Part shown: positions 13,005 to 25,310 of the stretch, piece after piece
Position numbering within the stretch: position 1 is the stretch's first letter
Layout of the letters: each line of letters opens with the position of its first letter
Source of the DNA: Odontesthes bonariensis
Taxonomy: Eukaryota > Chordata > Actinopteri > Atheriniformes > Atherinopsidae
NCBI RefSeq assembly: GCF_027942865.1
Contig: NC_134508.1
Coordinates: forward strand, 39,305,466 to 39,369,465
Length of the DNA: 64,000 nt
Direction of reading: 5' to 3'
Position numbers and translations under genes: made by a program
The notes under the pieces: generated by a model
What the model was told of the DNA's origin: nothing
Databases searched by the model: none
Seen by the model: the letters and a program-made list of their open reading frames with translations, nothing else

Positions 13005-13336
13005 ATGGTGAGTCTATTCATTTTAATTTCACCCGTGTGTCGACCTGTTAGAGGACGTTTGTGTTGATTAACGGTTACTGTTAGCTGCTGACGTGCCCAA
13101 GTAGTTAGCATCTAGTTAGCAGAGTGGCTAGTCTCTCAATATACACTGCTTATCTTTATTTATACTTAATGTTGTTTATTCATTTGTAAATTATAGGTTT
13201 CTGTTATTAACACAGTGGACACCTCACACGAAGACATGATCGTAAGTATTTCAGTTTTTATTTTTAAGCTTTGCTAAAGTTAGCCGTCAGTGGAGAGGCT
13301 AACTTGTATGAAAGGTCGTTCTTATACCATATTACC

Positions 13337-13391
<55 letters not shown>

Positions 13392-16300
13392 GCCAAATAG
13401 CAATAACCTATGTCACAGTTTCGCAGCTGTAATGCGTTAGAATGACCAACAGAGATTGTAAGACATCTAGTTTGATCGTCCTGGAAAATCTGGTAGACGT
13501 ATAATATTAAAAGATATTTGCTAGGATAAGTTATTGAAAGATCATTGATGCTAACACAAACGATATTTGGTTTCTACACAGTTGACGAAGCTGTGAAAGA
13601 CTATAAAACAAACTCGAGGCAACGCCAAATGGCAATGTTGACTGTTGAAAAAGGTCATTAGGAAATATATGTGAAGGTAAACTAAACGCCTGTTTGTCTG
13701 CTGGACAGAAAAGCAAAACAAAACCTTGATATTAATTCATAAGCACTATAAAAAGCATAGCTGACATAAGGGTGGTGGCTCTTTGCTCAGTGTTGATGCA
13801 TTTGCAGAGTTAGAGGGAAACCTTACCTGCTATATAATCATAAAGAAGATACTGAGTACAAACAAAATTAATTCATTAAATTCAGCCGTGGTTCAGATAA
13901 AAGAAAACTGAAACATACGTATGTTTTAACCTCCATCTGATTTTTCTTCTAATACAGAATTTACTGTATTTACTGAAGGCTTTTGATTGTATTCCAGTTT
14001 TAGATGCACTCAAACTGCCAAGATTGAGGAAATAGTCACACTTACATTTCCACACAATTCATCAGTGAATCGTCTTTATTATTTCAGAGCTGGTACATAA
14101 CGTAGAAACCAGATCAGAACAAAGGCTGCACTGTTGATGATTTTTCTGAAGGTGAACATGTTTGAAACATGTTTAACAAACATGTTATATTCCATTGGGA
14201 TGCCAGAAAATGTCTCATTCAACAATCCAGAATGACACTGTCATGTAAAGCAGGAAATTCTCACATTTGAGAAGCTGGAACCATCCAGTTTCTTTGCTTA
14301 AAAATGAAACATCAGTTATTATGTACATATTAGTTTCGGATTGTTTTGCTGCTGAGGAAAGAAACTAAGGAGGATTTTATTTTGTTGCATTTGTTTTAGC
14401 ATGATGCCCAGATGGATTATTACGGGACTCGACTCGCCACCTGTTCCTCTGACCGCACCGTCAAGATCTTTGATGTCAGGAATGGAGGACAGATACTGGT
14501 GGCAGACCTCAGAGGGTAAAAGAAACACCAAGTTTCCACACCAGAACCATAAAAAACTGTTATTCCCGTGAAATAAATGGTCATTTGTTTTAAGAAACAT
14601 TTTGTCAACATTTTTTCTCTTTTATATTAAAGATTCTAAAGTGAAATCTTAGTATTCCTGCAGTCATTAGCGGTTAAGTGGTTCCTGCGTGTATTTAATT
14701 AATCTGGTTTAATTCTGTAAACATACTATCACACCTAAGCTTGCAATTCCACTACTGTTATTGATCAGAATGTGTGTGTTGTGTAGTCACGAGGGCCCCG
14801 TGTGGCAGGTAGCGTGGGCCCACCCGATGTTCGGCAACATCCTGGCTTCCTGTTCCTACGACCGAAAAGTCATCATCTGGAAGGAGGAGAATGGAGCCTG
14901 GGAGAAGATGTACGAGTACACCGGACATGAGTCGTCAGGTCGGTAGTTAACTCTGTCTACGATAATATTCGGGTGGCATTAACTCAAATTTAAAATGTGT
15001 TCCTCCTCCCGTGTTGAAACGCCTGTGGCTCTCTAGAGGAGAGGAGCAGGTGTTTGTGGGTCTGGGGGATTTTATTATGTAGGGTATATTTTTATAAAGC
15101 TTTCATTTAAAGCCTTTAATGAGTAAAACACTTTCCAGCAGGGTGCCTTTTTTAATTTGAACTGGAGGGCTTGTATTTAATTAGAGCTTACGGTTATATT
15201 AAATGTTAATTCTTCATAAATAAAAAGAGTTCCGTCTGTGGACGTCATAATTAAATTTGCTTTTTCAGTCCCCCTTTTTTCTCCATCCTTCTGGTATCTT
15301 GTCTGTCACAGTACAAAGAAGTTCTATGTTTATGTCCTCACTTCTTTTGAGCTCTTTTTATTTGTGTTCCTGTAAATCAGTTGGATGTGTCATTTTAAAA
15401 CTGTTAAGATATTTGTTGTTTCCCCGTCAGTCTGCTATTTATTCAGCTTTAGCCGTTTTCAGATCACTGTGCTTTGTCACTGCTCTGCGTCTGTTCACTC
15501 TCCTTGTTTCTGTGTCATCTATAACACCCTGTTACTGCAATTACTGATGCAGAACACATTTATTGCCATTAATATTGTATCATGTTTTATCATCTGGTCC
15601 TAGATACAGGAGTCTTTCTTTCTAGTTATGTTTTTGTTTCTCTTCCTTAGAATATTAGGAACTTTCATCATTGACCACAGTTGTGTTGGAGAGCTGACAG
15701 ATCAGTTTGACTTGTCTGCTAATAATAAAGTTATGTTTAAAACTATTCCCTGTTAATATATTAACAGTTTCTGTATATATTCATTTTGTCACCTCTGCTC
15801 CTTGTGTCTACAGTGAACTCTGTCTGCTGGGGTCCCTATGAATTTGGTCTAATCCTGGCCTGTGGGAGCTCTGATGGGGCAATTTCCCTTCTCACGTTTA
15901 CTGGAGATCAGCAGTGGGACATGAAAAAGATCAGCAACGCACACACAGTGAGTCAGACACACAGCTGTCAGTAATGCAGAAATGAATGTTTTACCTAATT
16001 TACTCTATTTTCATTCGGTCTGTTCTTTTTTCATGTTATCCTGTTTGTTTTGAGGGTGAAATATGTATTGAAAGTAGTACAGTGAGCTGTATTTTTGCTG
16101 CAGATTGGCTGTAATGCTGTGAGTTGGGCCCCGGCTGTAGTTCCAGGCAGTTTGATCGATCAGCCATCAGGACAGAAACCAAACTACGTGAAACGCTTTG
16201 TCTCTGGAGGCTGCGACAACCTGGTGAAGCTCTGGAAGTAAGTCATCATTGAGCCGAGTTTCTACAGCGCTGTTTGGTAATGTTAGGTTTCTGAAGTCAG

Positions 16301-19278
16301 AGTAAAAATCACATGGTTTGTTTAAGCAGTGATTGAAAAATAGTTGCTCCTACTGATTATTAACAGCCGGAAACTACAACCGGTCAGTGACATGCAGCCC
16401 CTCCCAAGAATTTCTGAACATCTAGTAAATAATGCCTGTCAAGCAGGTAGTGTTTTATCTCCTTTTTAAATGGTAAACTGTCACAGTGAAATCTGATCTG
16501 CACATTTCTTCTTTGGTAAAACTGAGTACATCAGAACATTTCTAAAGATCACTGATCTTTATATTGAATTTCAGAGTTTTCAGGGTAGTTTAGTTTGGAG
16601 CAAGATGATAGCAGAAACTTTTCCACACAATACTGTCGTGGCAAAAAAAAATTTTAAGGAATAAATTTAAGATGGAAGCTCAAAATCTATTATAAAAATG
16701 GAAATATATATTTCTTTGCAGACTTAATTGTGAACATGTAAAGGTTCATGTAGCTTATGGTTAATGACCCGACTGTCATTGATTGTGACTTCCTGCCTCC
16801 AGAGAGGAAGACGGTCAGTGGAAGGAGGATCAGAAGCTGGAGGCGCACAGCGATTGGGTGAGAGATGTCGGCTGGGCTCCCTCGATTGGTCTTCCCACCA
16901 GCACCATTGCCAGCTGCTCCCAGGTGAGATTTGATGGACTTACAAGAACAATTTTTACAATTTTACACCAAGACTGGACCTTTAGTAACAGTCTAAATGT
17001 TTTCCAACAATCACTCTTCTTCTCAGTTATTTTCACTCCTTTTGAGTTCTTCCTTTCTACCACTAGGTAGAGCCAGAGACGACTACCAGTGTGGTCATGT
17101 CTCATTTACCTTATTGATGGTTAAAAAAATAAATGTACAAACCCACAGAACATCCCTTTGTCATAGACAGGTTAATTAAGCTTCAAGACTTGGTAAAAAT
17201 CTAATGTAAATGAGTCATATTGGTAGTTTCCTAAAAATGTGTATAGATAGTTCTGTGCACATTTGTGTTCAGTGATCTTATTTTTCATGTTCTTTTTAAC
17301 TGACGTACTTAAAGTGAGCCCAGCTCTGTCACAGCATTGAACGTCGTTCTTGTCATCAGTGAACGTGTATTAATGCACTGATTTCCACACCAGACACACA
17401 CACATAACTACCATAAATAAAGTTTACAGCATGGGACAGCAGACAAACACGTCAGAAAGTGACTAAAAGTGGTGTTCAACAAAAATAAAAAAGCTTTCAG
17501 AGGAGAACTCTAAAGAACTCTAAAGGAGTTTAAAAGAAAAAGGTCCAGCAGCTGAATCTGAAGGATTTGATGGACAGCAGAAAGCCACAGAACACCTGTG
17601 ATACCGTTTGAACTTCTGTTTTGGCCTTTGCTCAGACAGCTGTGCTGCACACAGACTGTATGATAAATGTTAACTAAGTTGAGCTCCACAATTTATGATC
17701 ATTTAGTTAAATTACTGTTTTATTTGATGTGGCATGGGCAGAATTTCTGTGATGAGAATAGTGTGATGAATGTGACTTCTTTGGGGAAAGCTGTATTAAT
17801 CCACTCGGACCTCCAGCGATGCACTTCTGCTGAATAATGAGATGGATAAATGCAGAGATGTGTGTGCAACTGCTCCATTAACTGTGGTGCACATGTACCT
17901 CTTTGCTCAATCCTTATGAGAATATGAGAAATTAACTATTTCCTTTTGGGTTGTGAACTTTGTTCAGAATTACAAATGGTTAACTTTGAACAAGAACTGT
18001 GATCTGTAACGTTGTACAACTATGAGAATATTTAAAACCACCCAGATTGCCTTTTTTAGTTACTTATAATTTAAGTAAAGAATAAAATTCAAAACATTCT
18101 GATCTGCTGATGAATAAACTTTCTCTGCACTTTTTTCCCAGGATGGACGTGTGTTCATCTGGACGTGTGACGATCCTGCAGGCAACACCTGGACAACTAA
18201 ACTGCTCCACAAGTTCAATGATGTTGTTTGGCACGTCAGCTGGTCCATCACTGGAAACATCCTGGCTGTTTCAGGTGGAGACAACAAGGTAAAACTTCTA
18301 CATATTCATTCTAATGTTAGTTTAAAGGGGAACTCCGGTATTTTCAACATTAAGCCTCTTTTCTGAGTCGTCTGCAATGTTTTTGAACTCCCCTCACCGC
18401 TTTTTTGATGTTTACTACTGTCTCCGTTATTTGCCTAATTTTGATTCTTCTAAACCTGCTTCAGAACGGCTAGTCATGTGCATGTCTTAAAAGCTCCGTA
18501 AAAGCACAATAAACGTCGATTTTCAAAATAATCAACTCACCGGAGTGCTTACTGGTGTGCACTGGTAATCCATATCAAATTTCGTAGCGAAAAGTTGCTT
18601 CTGTCGTGTTTTATTTGACATTTTGTAAATCCCATTGAGTTGTATTGAAGACTGGATGTTCGTCGATAGCGGACATGTTTGTAGTTGTCTCGCACCGGAA
18701 ATGCAATACACCTAGCAGCATTTCCGGTGCGAGACAACTACAAACATGTCCGCTATCGACGAACATCCAGTCTTCAATACAACTCAATGGGATTTACAAA
18801 ATGTCAAATAAAACACGACAGAAGCAACTTTTCGCTACGAAATTTGATATGGATTACCAGTGCACACCAGTAACCACTCCGGTGAGTTGATGATTTTGAA
18901 AACGGACGTTTATTGTGCTTTTACGGAGCTTTTAAGACATGCACATGACTAGCCGTTCTGAAGCAGGTTGAGAAGAATCAAAATTAGGCAAATACCAGAG
19001 ACAGCAGTAAACATCAAAAAAGCGGTGAGGGGGGTTCTAAAACATTGCAGACGACTCAGAAAAGAGGCTTAATGTTGAAAATACAGGAATTCCCCTTTAA
19101 TGGAAATAATAAGATGTGCAGGTGTAACTTTCTAAACTGGAGACAATTTATTTCTCATTGCTTGAAGGTGACGCTGTGGAAGGAGTCGATGGACGGTCAG
19201 TGGGCATGTATCAGTGATGTCAGCAAAGGCCAGGGCGCCGTCTCCACCATCACAGATACACAGCAGAGTGAGCAGTGA
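13005..19278 (+). CDS. sec13: sec13, COPII coat and nuclear pore WD40 protein (complete, 9 exons)
   Basis: Exons: 13005-13007 (only the ATG), 13197-13241, 14400-14515, 14787-14938, 15814-15947, 16104-16237, 16803-16923, 18142-18288 and 19168-19278. They total 963 nt, giving 320 residues plus a stop. The start [16 protein letters not shown] and the blades containing [30 protein letters not shown] and SGGDNKVTLW are diagnostic. SEC13 is a six-bladed beta propeller completed by a blade from SEC31 in the COPII outer coat, and by NUP145/NUP96 in the nuclear pore; it also serves in the GATOR2 complex. The length fits the vertebrate family (about 322). The first intron follows the start codon directly. 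The last intron (18289-19167) is mostly a fold-back transposon. Confidence 0.98.
13340..13389. repeat. (TA)n microsatellite in sec13 intron 2
   Basis: About 25 TA units without interruption. Likely polymorphic. Confidence 0.95.
18325..19097. mobile_element. 773-bp fold-back MITE in the last sec13 intron
   Basis: Two 380-bp arms (18325-18704 and 18718-19097) are near-perfect inverted copies around a 13-bp loop. TA flanks both ends (18323-18324, 19098-19099), the target duplication of Tc1/mariner-type elements. The termini are AAGGGGAACTCCGG and its complement. The same 62-residue open frame appears in both directions because of the symmetry and is not a gene. The element fills most of the 879-bp intron. 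Confidence 0.9.
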
Positions 19279-19372
19279 CACACAAACACACACTAAACTG
19301 CAGCCGCTGACCCTACAAGGTTGAGCCCAACCTTAAAGGATTTGTGAGACGTGAAGAACATTTGGGACTGAC

Positions 19373-19378
19373 AATAAA
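19373..19378 (+). terminator. sec13 polyadenylation signal
   Basis: AATAAA lies 95 bp after the sec13 stop codon, followed by further A-rich AATAAA-like copies. It is the first canonical signal downstream. Confidence 0.6.
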
Positions 19379-21628
19379 AAAAATAAATAAAAAAATGTTG
19401 CTCACAGGGACGGAGCGAAGTCTGTAATCCGTTTTTCAGTGTTTGATGCCTGCTTAAGCCCCCATATACCAGGATAAATGCTTCAACGTTCAACAGTTGA
19501 TGTTAAATCAGATGCACTCCACCGTCCTCCGAATGCTGGTCCAAATGAAACGTATTATGCATCTCTACACCTGCTCCTCCTTCCCATGGTGCTCTGCTCT
19601 GAAAACATTCCACCTCCACCAGCGGAGAACAAAACCCACTATCCTCCAAATAATCCATCCGTCGGCTTTTAACACCAAGCTAGTGTTGAGCTGGAAACGT
19701 CCTGTGTTTATAAAGCAGGTTGTTTTCTCTACATTGGATGCATTTCTCGCAGATTCACATTCACATTCACATCTCAGGCTGTAAAACAAACCCTCATGAG
19801 TGACGCAAATCAGAGGAAAATCTATTTAACTGCTTGGTTTGGACTTAATACATGAATGAATGAATGAATGATTTATTTAGGTCTCACTCTTCAACATTTA
19901 TATTTAGAACCTGCCTTAATCGGTTTCAGTGGCAGCAGGAGCTCTGACTGGAGTTTTACCTTCCAGGTATAAGATCAGAAACCATGGATGTTTTTCATAT
20001 TTGATGTAATTAAATAACTGTTAATGTTTAAAAAACACTGTTCTTTGTCTTTTGTTTTTACTCCTGCCGACATGTTGATCTGTTAATAATAATGAGAAGT
20101 TTATTTAGGATTTAAACCAGCTCAACTTTACATGGAGGCCTACAATGAAAGCATTCAAAATGAATGAGTAAGTTTGTCTGATACTGTAACATTTTTCTTT
20201 ATCTTTTAAGTCTAAATGGGTGTGAAAATGAAAGAATTAAAATGCTGCTTAAGCAGCTCTTCACTTTGCCAGACCAGGAAATGCAAAATATTATTAAATG
20301 TTTTAATAAACATGAAGCTTCACTCAAAACCTGGGAGAGTTTTACCATGACAAAATGAATACTATGTATGAATCATAAAACAGGATCAAAAGTATAATAT
20401 CTTAGACATTTTAAAGCTGGAGACTGAATAATAAGTCTTCCTTTTTTAAGTATTTCTTAAGTTTTGAAAATGTGAGCAGTGACATCTTGTACCTCTTGTA
20501 TAAATTTCACACAAACCATGTACAATATACAAACAAAACCCCAAAATGAAAGTGATAATAAAGCCTTTTGATCCAGAATGTGTCGGATCTAATTTAAAAG
20601 AGGCGTCTGGTTAACTGGGTAAACTGGTTTGACTTCTTAGATCCTGGTCGGAGGTGTCAGTTGGCTTGAATAAACACAGCTTTTTTTACCATTCGGATGG
20701 CGTTGATGAGATGTTCAGGGAGCTGTTGTTTCTGAAAGGACATAATCTGAATGTGCTGAAGAGAGGATTATTATTGAAGTTGAAGTACTTCTACTTCTCT
20801 TTCTGTACTTCCCTTCCCCACCTACTACTCTATTTCTACCCTGTCACCTCTGACAGAGCCTGACGAGTGGGTTTCCTTCTATGTAGTCTATTGTTAGCTT
20901 TGATGCTAGCTGTAATGTTATATCCTCATATGTAAGTCGCTTTGGATAAAAGCGTCTGCCAAATGCATAAACATAAGTTATTTATTTCAACATCAGGATT
21001 ATAATAGCATTTCCATCCCACTGAATACACTATTGCCTCCACATTCCACAGCAGGCAGACTACCCTCTGCTTGATGCCTCTTTCCTGGATTTAACTTTGT
21101 GGTTAATGATACAGAGAATTGCACTAAAAAAATTATAATCAACCACTTCCTGAATTATGCTTTCATGTGCAGTTAAAGCTGTTTTCACTTCCTTTTCCTC
21201 TGTCTTATTCTTTTCATTACCAGAGAACATTTCACTGTAGAAGAACCATAATTATTCCTTTATTCCTGCAGGGAAATTATGTTGAAGCAAAAATGAAAGT
21301 TACATATAGTTGCATGTAGTTGTTCAGTGGAGTGCTTCTGGGTCTCCTCTGAAGAACTAGAGGACTTTGTAAAGAGTGGAAGATGTTGTCCATGATGGAG
21401 AGGAGCTTCTTCTTCTCCTAAGCTTCTGAGCAAACCCTCTGAGTGCGTTTCTTGAGTTATTTCATGTATTTTGCTGTTTTCCCAACACAGGCACAACCTA
21501 GAAAACAACATTGGGTAAGACAGACTCATTAAAATGATAATAATAAATTACCTTAAGGACGCTCTGGACGCTGAGCGTAGGCGAATCCAGAGGTGGAGTC
21601 AGGGACGCTCTGGCCCCTGATAGAATCT
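19379..21628. other. Intergenic sequence after sec13
   Basis: No gene was found. It contains an ATGAATGA run near 19851-19870, an AT-rich stretch (20000-20620), and a SINE/LINE tail near 20930-20979. Short open frames show no domain. Confidence 0.6.
20930..20979 (+). repeat. 3' tail of an L2-related fish SINE
   Basis: The sequence TAAGTCGCTTTGGATAAAAG followed by CGTCTGCCAAATGCATAA is the conserved 3' tail of many fish SINEs and of their partner LINEs. The upstream part from about 20750 may belong to the same unit but I cannot fix its start. Confidence 0.75.
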
Positions 21629-22395
21629 AGCCCCTTTCACACTGCCGAATAACCCGCGTTTAATCCGCGAATTTAGCGTGTCCGCTGTTGTGTTCACACT
21701 GCCGACCCGGGCTGCCGCGTCAACTCGACTCGCCTTTCGACCCGCGTCGGACCCTAGTCTTTTTGCCGAGCCGAGTTTGATGTGAACACAATCGACGCGG
21801 GTCGGACGTGGGCGTGACGTGAGGAGTTTAAAAGACAGAATGGACAGCTGATTCAGAACAACAGCGACAGGTGAGGACAAGTTTTACTCTGTTTTAGCCT
21901 ACATCAAGTTGGAGACATTTTTTAATATGGCCAACTGGGGAGACAAGGAGGTCCGCGAGCTCCTCAGCCCCCGAACAGAGGACGTTATTTTCCGCCACAT
22001 TTCGGGGACGGTGAAAGATGGACCTCTGCTGGAAGGGCTGGCGAGAAAGATGGGAGAGCGCGGTTCCAAACGCAGCAAGACGTACCGTAAAGTAACATCT
22101 CCATGAACTGCATTGCAAAAATGAGTTCTCAAGGTGTCCCGCCATCGTTTGTTTGAAAAATTTGATGCAGACAGGTGTATTTCACCCTACCTCCGGCGCA
22201 TGGCTTGTGCCTACGTCATTGTACACGCCCAGCATTTTATGTGTTTCGTGTGACGCTCTGCCACTAGGCAACACCCCCTGAACTCGGCTTCAGGCGACAC
22301 GGGTCACCAACACGCCAAGCGTTCACATTGCTCGACGTGGGTCGAAGGTGCAATTTGGACCCGCTAAGATAGCGGGTCGCAGTGTGAAAGGGGCT
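21629..22395. mobile_element. 767-bp DNA transposon with a SANT/Myb-like exon
   Basis: Inverted termini AGCCCCTTTCACACTG and complement are flanked by TCT on both sides (21626-21628, 22396-22398). It shares both ends with the 380-bp MITE at 3935-4314. Inside, 21909-22106 reads WGDKEVRELL and further helical segments like the Myb/SANT-type DNA-binding protein of PIF/Harbinger elements. No DDE transposase is present, so it is non-autonomous. Confidence 0.75.
21909..22106 (+). pseudogene. SANT/Myb-like exon in the transposon
   Basis: Starts with Met at 21909 and reads MANWGDKEVRELL, then RHISGTVKDGPLLEGLARKM and RSKTYRKV. The spaced Trp and amphipathic helices fit a three-helix SANT/trihelix fold. 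It ends at a stop after 65 codons, while such domains usually go on through a longer protein. Confidence 0.5.
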
Positions 22396-22398
22396 TCT

Positions 22399-23584
22399 GA
22401 TTGACCCTGAAGTACCCCTGTCCAGTCACCGTTAGCTTGACTTTTTATAGATGAGTAAAACACTTGCTAAACTTAAACATTAATTACAATTATAGTGACG
22501 TTGTCTTAATTTATTTTGGGAAATAAAATATTCAAAGAGAGGTGATTGCAGCAATTTTGAGCGAAGGCAGCATGATGGTGTGCTCCATTTCAACTCAGAA
22601 GTTGAAATTTCTGAGGTTTCCAGACCGAAAAAAAAAAGAAGAAATGTGCATAGATGTTGGACATATATATGGCTCTGCTTCCTATAATGCCCCTGACTTG
22701 GATAAATCTTAGATGCATGAAGACACACTGAGGTTTATAGTTAAAGTAGTCCTTGATACAAAAGGGTTATCAGATGACATGGCAGTCATGTGTTTCCTCA
22801 GCAGCCAACAAAGATCAATAAATGTGGTTGAGTGGTAGGTGTGTGAGCCTAATACCACCCGAGAGGCACTTTCTGCAGGACTGATGGTTTTTGGTGCAGA
22901 AACTAGAGAGGAAGTCTTCTATAATATGTCTCTGCATGTTGAAACTACAGAAGGAACAGTTCAGCTCACTGCTTCTGTCATAGACTGGTTGAAGATCGTC
23001 ATGACTCTCAAGGCGTCGTTGGTGTTCTGCTACAGCCTTGGCTCCAGCTTCCTCCTTTCCCTCTCTGATAGTCTGTGGATCTTCTTTAATGCCTCATTGT
23101 ACCTCCTTTTCATTCAGAAGTGCTCTGATGTCTTTGGTGATCTAGTTGATTTTGTTGGGGAAGAAATTTTGACTGAAGAGGAGGGGATAAACGCATCGGC
23201 TGTACTGTACTCAGACAGGAAATGCTTGCTGCAGCTGATAATAGAGACTGCTGGGTGAGCTAGTTTGCAGTGTGCGCTCTTGAAGTCAGCCGAGGCACTT
23301 CCTATGATTTTCCTTCAGTCTCTTTATTGTGACTATAATCTTGTTGTTGCACTGTTTTGACTTTGTTGATTTCGACTACGCTGGTGAGTATTTTACACTT
23401 TATCAATGAGGATTTAACACAAAAAGTTAGCTGGAAGTTTAAATGATCATTTTATAGTTAAACTGCAAATCATTTGTTTGTGTATTCAGTCATCTTAGAT
23501 GTCGGTTGTTGATTTGTATTGTTGCTTTGAAGCTTACATAGAGAAAAAGAGCAACGGTCACAATGCTGAAATAACGTTTGAATG
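22399..23584. other. Intergenic sequence between two transposons
   Basis: No gene recognised. The plus strand has a 139-codon open frame (22839-23258) with no known domain; the minus strand shows a charged segment with stops that may be an old repeat. Confidence 0.5.
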
Positions 23585-23592
23585 GGTTTAGG

Positions 23593-24804
23593 CAGGGCTC
23601 TCAAGTCTCACGCAATGAGCGTGAGACACACGCATTTCAACAAGTTCACACGCTCACACGCCACACATGCCATTTCTCACGCTGAGAAATAATCAACTTC
23701 GTCGCACAGAAATTCTAATGGCCGATACTATAAACGAGTCAATGGCAGGTGCGCTCTCACAGCTCAGAACTATAGCTCTGGAGCTGTCTCGATTTAGCAA
23801 CCCATCGGAAAATCACAAAATAGAATTTCTCAGCCAATCAGAAAACAGAATTTCTTGTTGTCGGGTGAGGTCTGAAATAGCTTTCAGCTGCAAGCACGCG
23901 TCCCATGAATGCACAGCGGACATAACCTATTATGCTCTGAATGCGTGCAGAAGTTGTAGACGAGCTGGAGGTGGAAGAGAACCGTCAGGATCATCAGCAG
24001 GTCATCTTCATTATTTGAATCTTTTATTAGTTACTGTAGTTTTCCTACTCTTTGTAAAAGACCAATACCTGCCGATTAAAGTGTTCGTTGGACAAGTAGG
24101 TCTAAATATTCAGCACACACCCTTTGACATGAGCAACTTAATGAAAAATGAAAAATATGTAGGAGTGTAATTAGACTTTTGTGGTTAATTTTTTTCAAAG
24201 GTGACTGGTATGAACAGATTCCCAATAAGGCTATCTACAATTGCCAAACTGGTATTAGTTCTGCCACACTGAAATGCTGATGCAGAGAGGGTTTTTTCCA
24301 TGGTGGGGCTCAATAAAACCAAGACCAGGAACACGTTGGCTCTGAATGGAACTCTGTCATCCATCATGACTGAAAATGGCTGACATTGAGCCACAGTGCT
24401 TTAAATGGGAGCCCCCAATATCGGTCATCAAGCATCAAAATCTGCCACAAACACTTCCAACAACACTCATAAACAAACACACACAGAGAGGGACTGCTCA
24501 AGGGGCCCATTTGGGGTTATGTTTGTTTTTCTTAATTTAATTTGTCTGTTTTTTTGTTTGTTAAGACTTTGCATACCTAAAACAATTTATTTTGAAATAT
24601 AGCCTAGCAGAATTTAGTGTAAAAGTGAAGATTTGTGATTTCGGTATAAATAAAACAATTGTTCTTTAGCTAGTTTATGGCGATGGGATACTGCAAGGGA
24701 CCCCCCTCCCCCCAAAAAAACTAAAGAAACCCCCCGCGCACACGGCCCGGCCCCTGCCCCACCCGAATCTCACTCCAAGCAAACTTGAAAACTTGAGAGC
24801 CCTG
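23593..24804 (+). mobile_element. 1,212-bp hAT element with perfect 8-bp target duplication
   Basis: Termini CAGGGCTCTCAAGT (23593-23606) and its complement (24791-24804) are flanked by GGTTTAGG on both sides (23585-23592 and 24805-24812). Inside are an N-terminal open frame (23667-24170) and a C-terminal piece near 24273-24378 reading NADAERVFS and LNKTKTRNTLAL, the hAT dimerisation region. The transposase middle is missing, so this copy cannot move itself. Confidence 0.93.
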
Positions 24805-25310
24805 GGTTTAGGGGTACAGTGGGGGGCAGCAAGCCACTTAGTCATAAGTCTAGACTTGTCTTTTGCTTTAATTCAGTATTTATTGTCATGCTTTTGATGC
24901 ACTGGATTGAAGAAGGGGGAAAAAAGTACCTCCGTTACAGATAGCAGATAACACCTTTATGCAAAACACGTCTGGCAGTTTAACCGCTGAAATACTTTGA
25001 ATCATCTCCTGCCTTATCTTCGTTTTTTAATGTTTAACAGCTCATGTAAACTCTATGTAATCATTATCAATGACCTACACCAAAGTATAGGCATGAATTA
25101 ATCTGTGTATCTCCATGGAAACACATTGCAGAACTGAGAATGATCCTAAAAGTGTTATTATATTTTAAGCAAAAATGAGAACTTTTCATTTCTTTATCTT
25201 TTGTTCTTGCATCTGGACTTTCCTGCCTAAATTTCAATTCATTCATTTTGATTGTGTGAGCTGAGCAAAGAGCGGGAAACACACTTGGCCAACCGCAGTT
25301 TCCTCAGTGG

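Noticed and set aside
18549..18873. Two copies of a 62-residue frame in opposite directions
   Set aside because: They are the same sequence read from the two arms of the fold-back MITE.
22839..23258. 139-codon plus frame with hydrophobic stretches
   Set aside because: No domain, no splice context and no start context. It could be the complement of an old repeat, so it is not called a gene.
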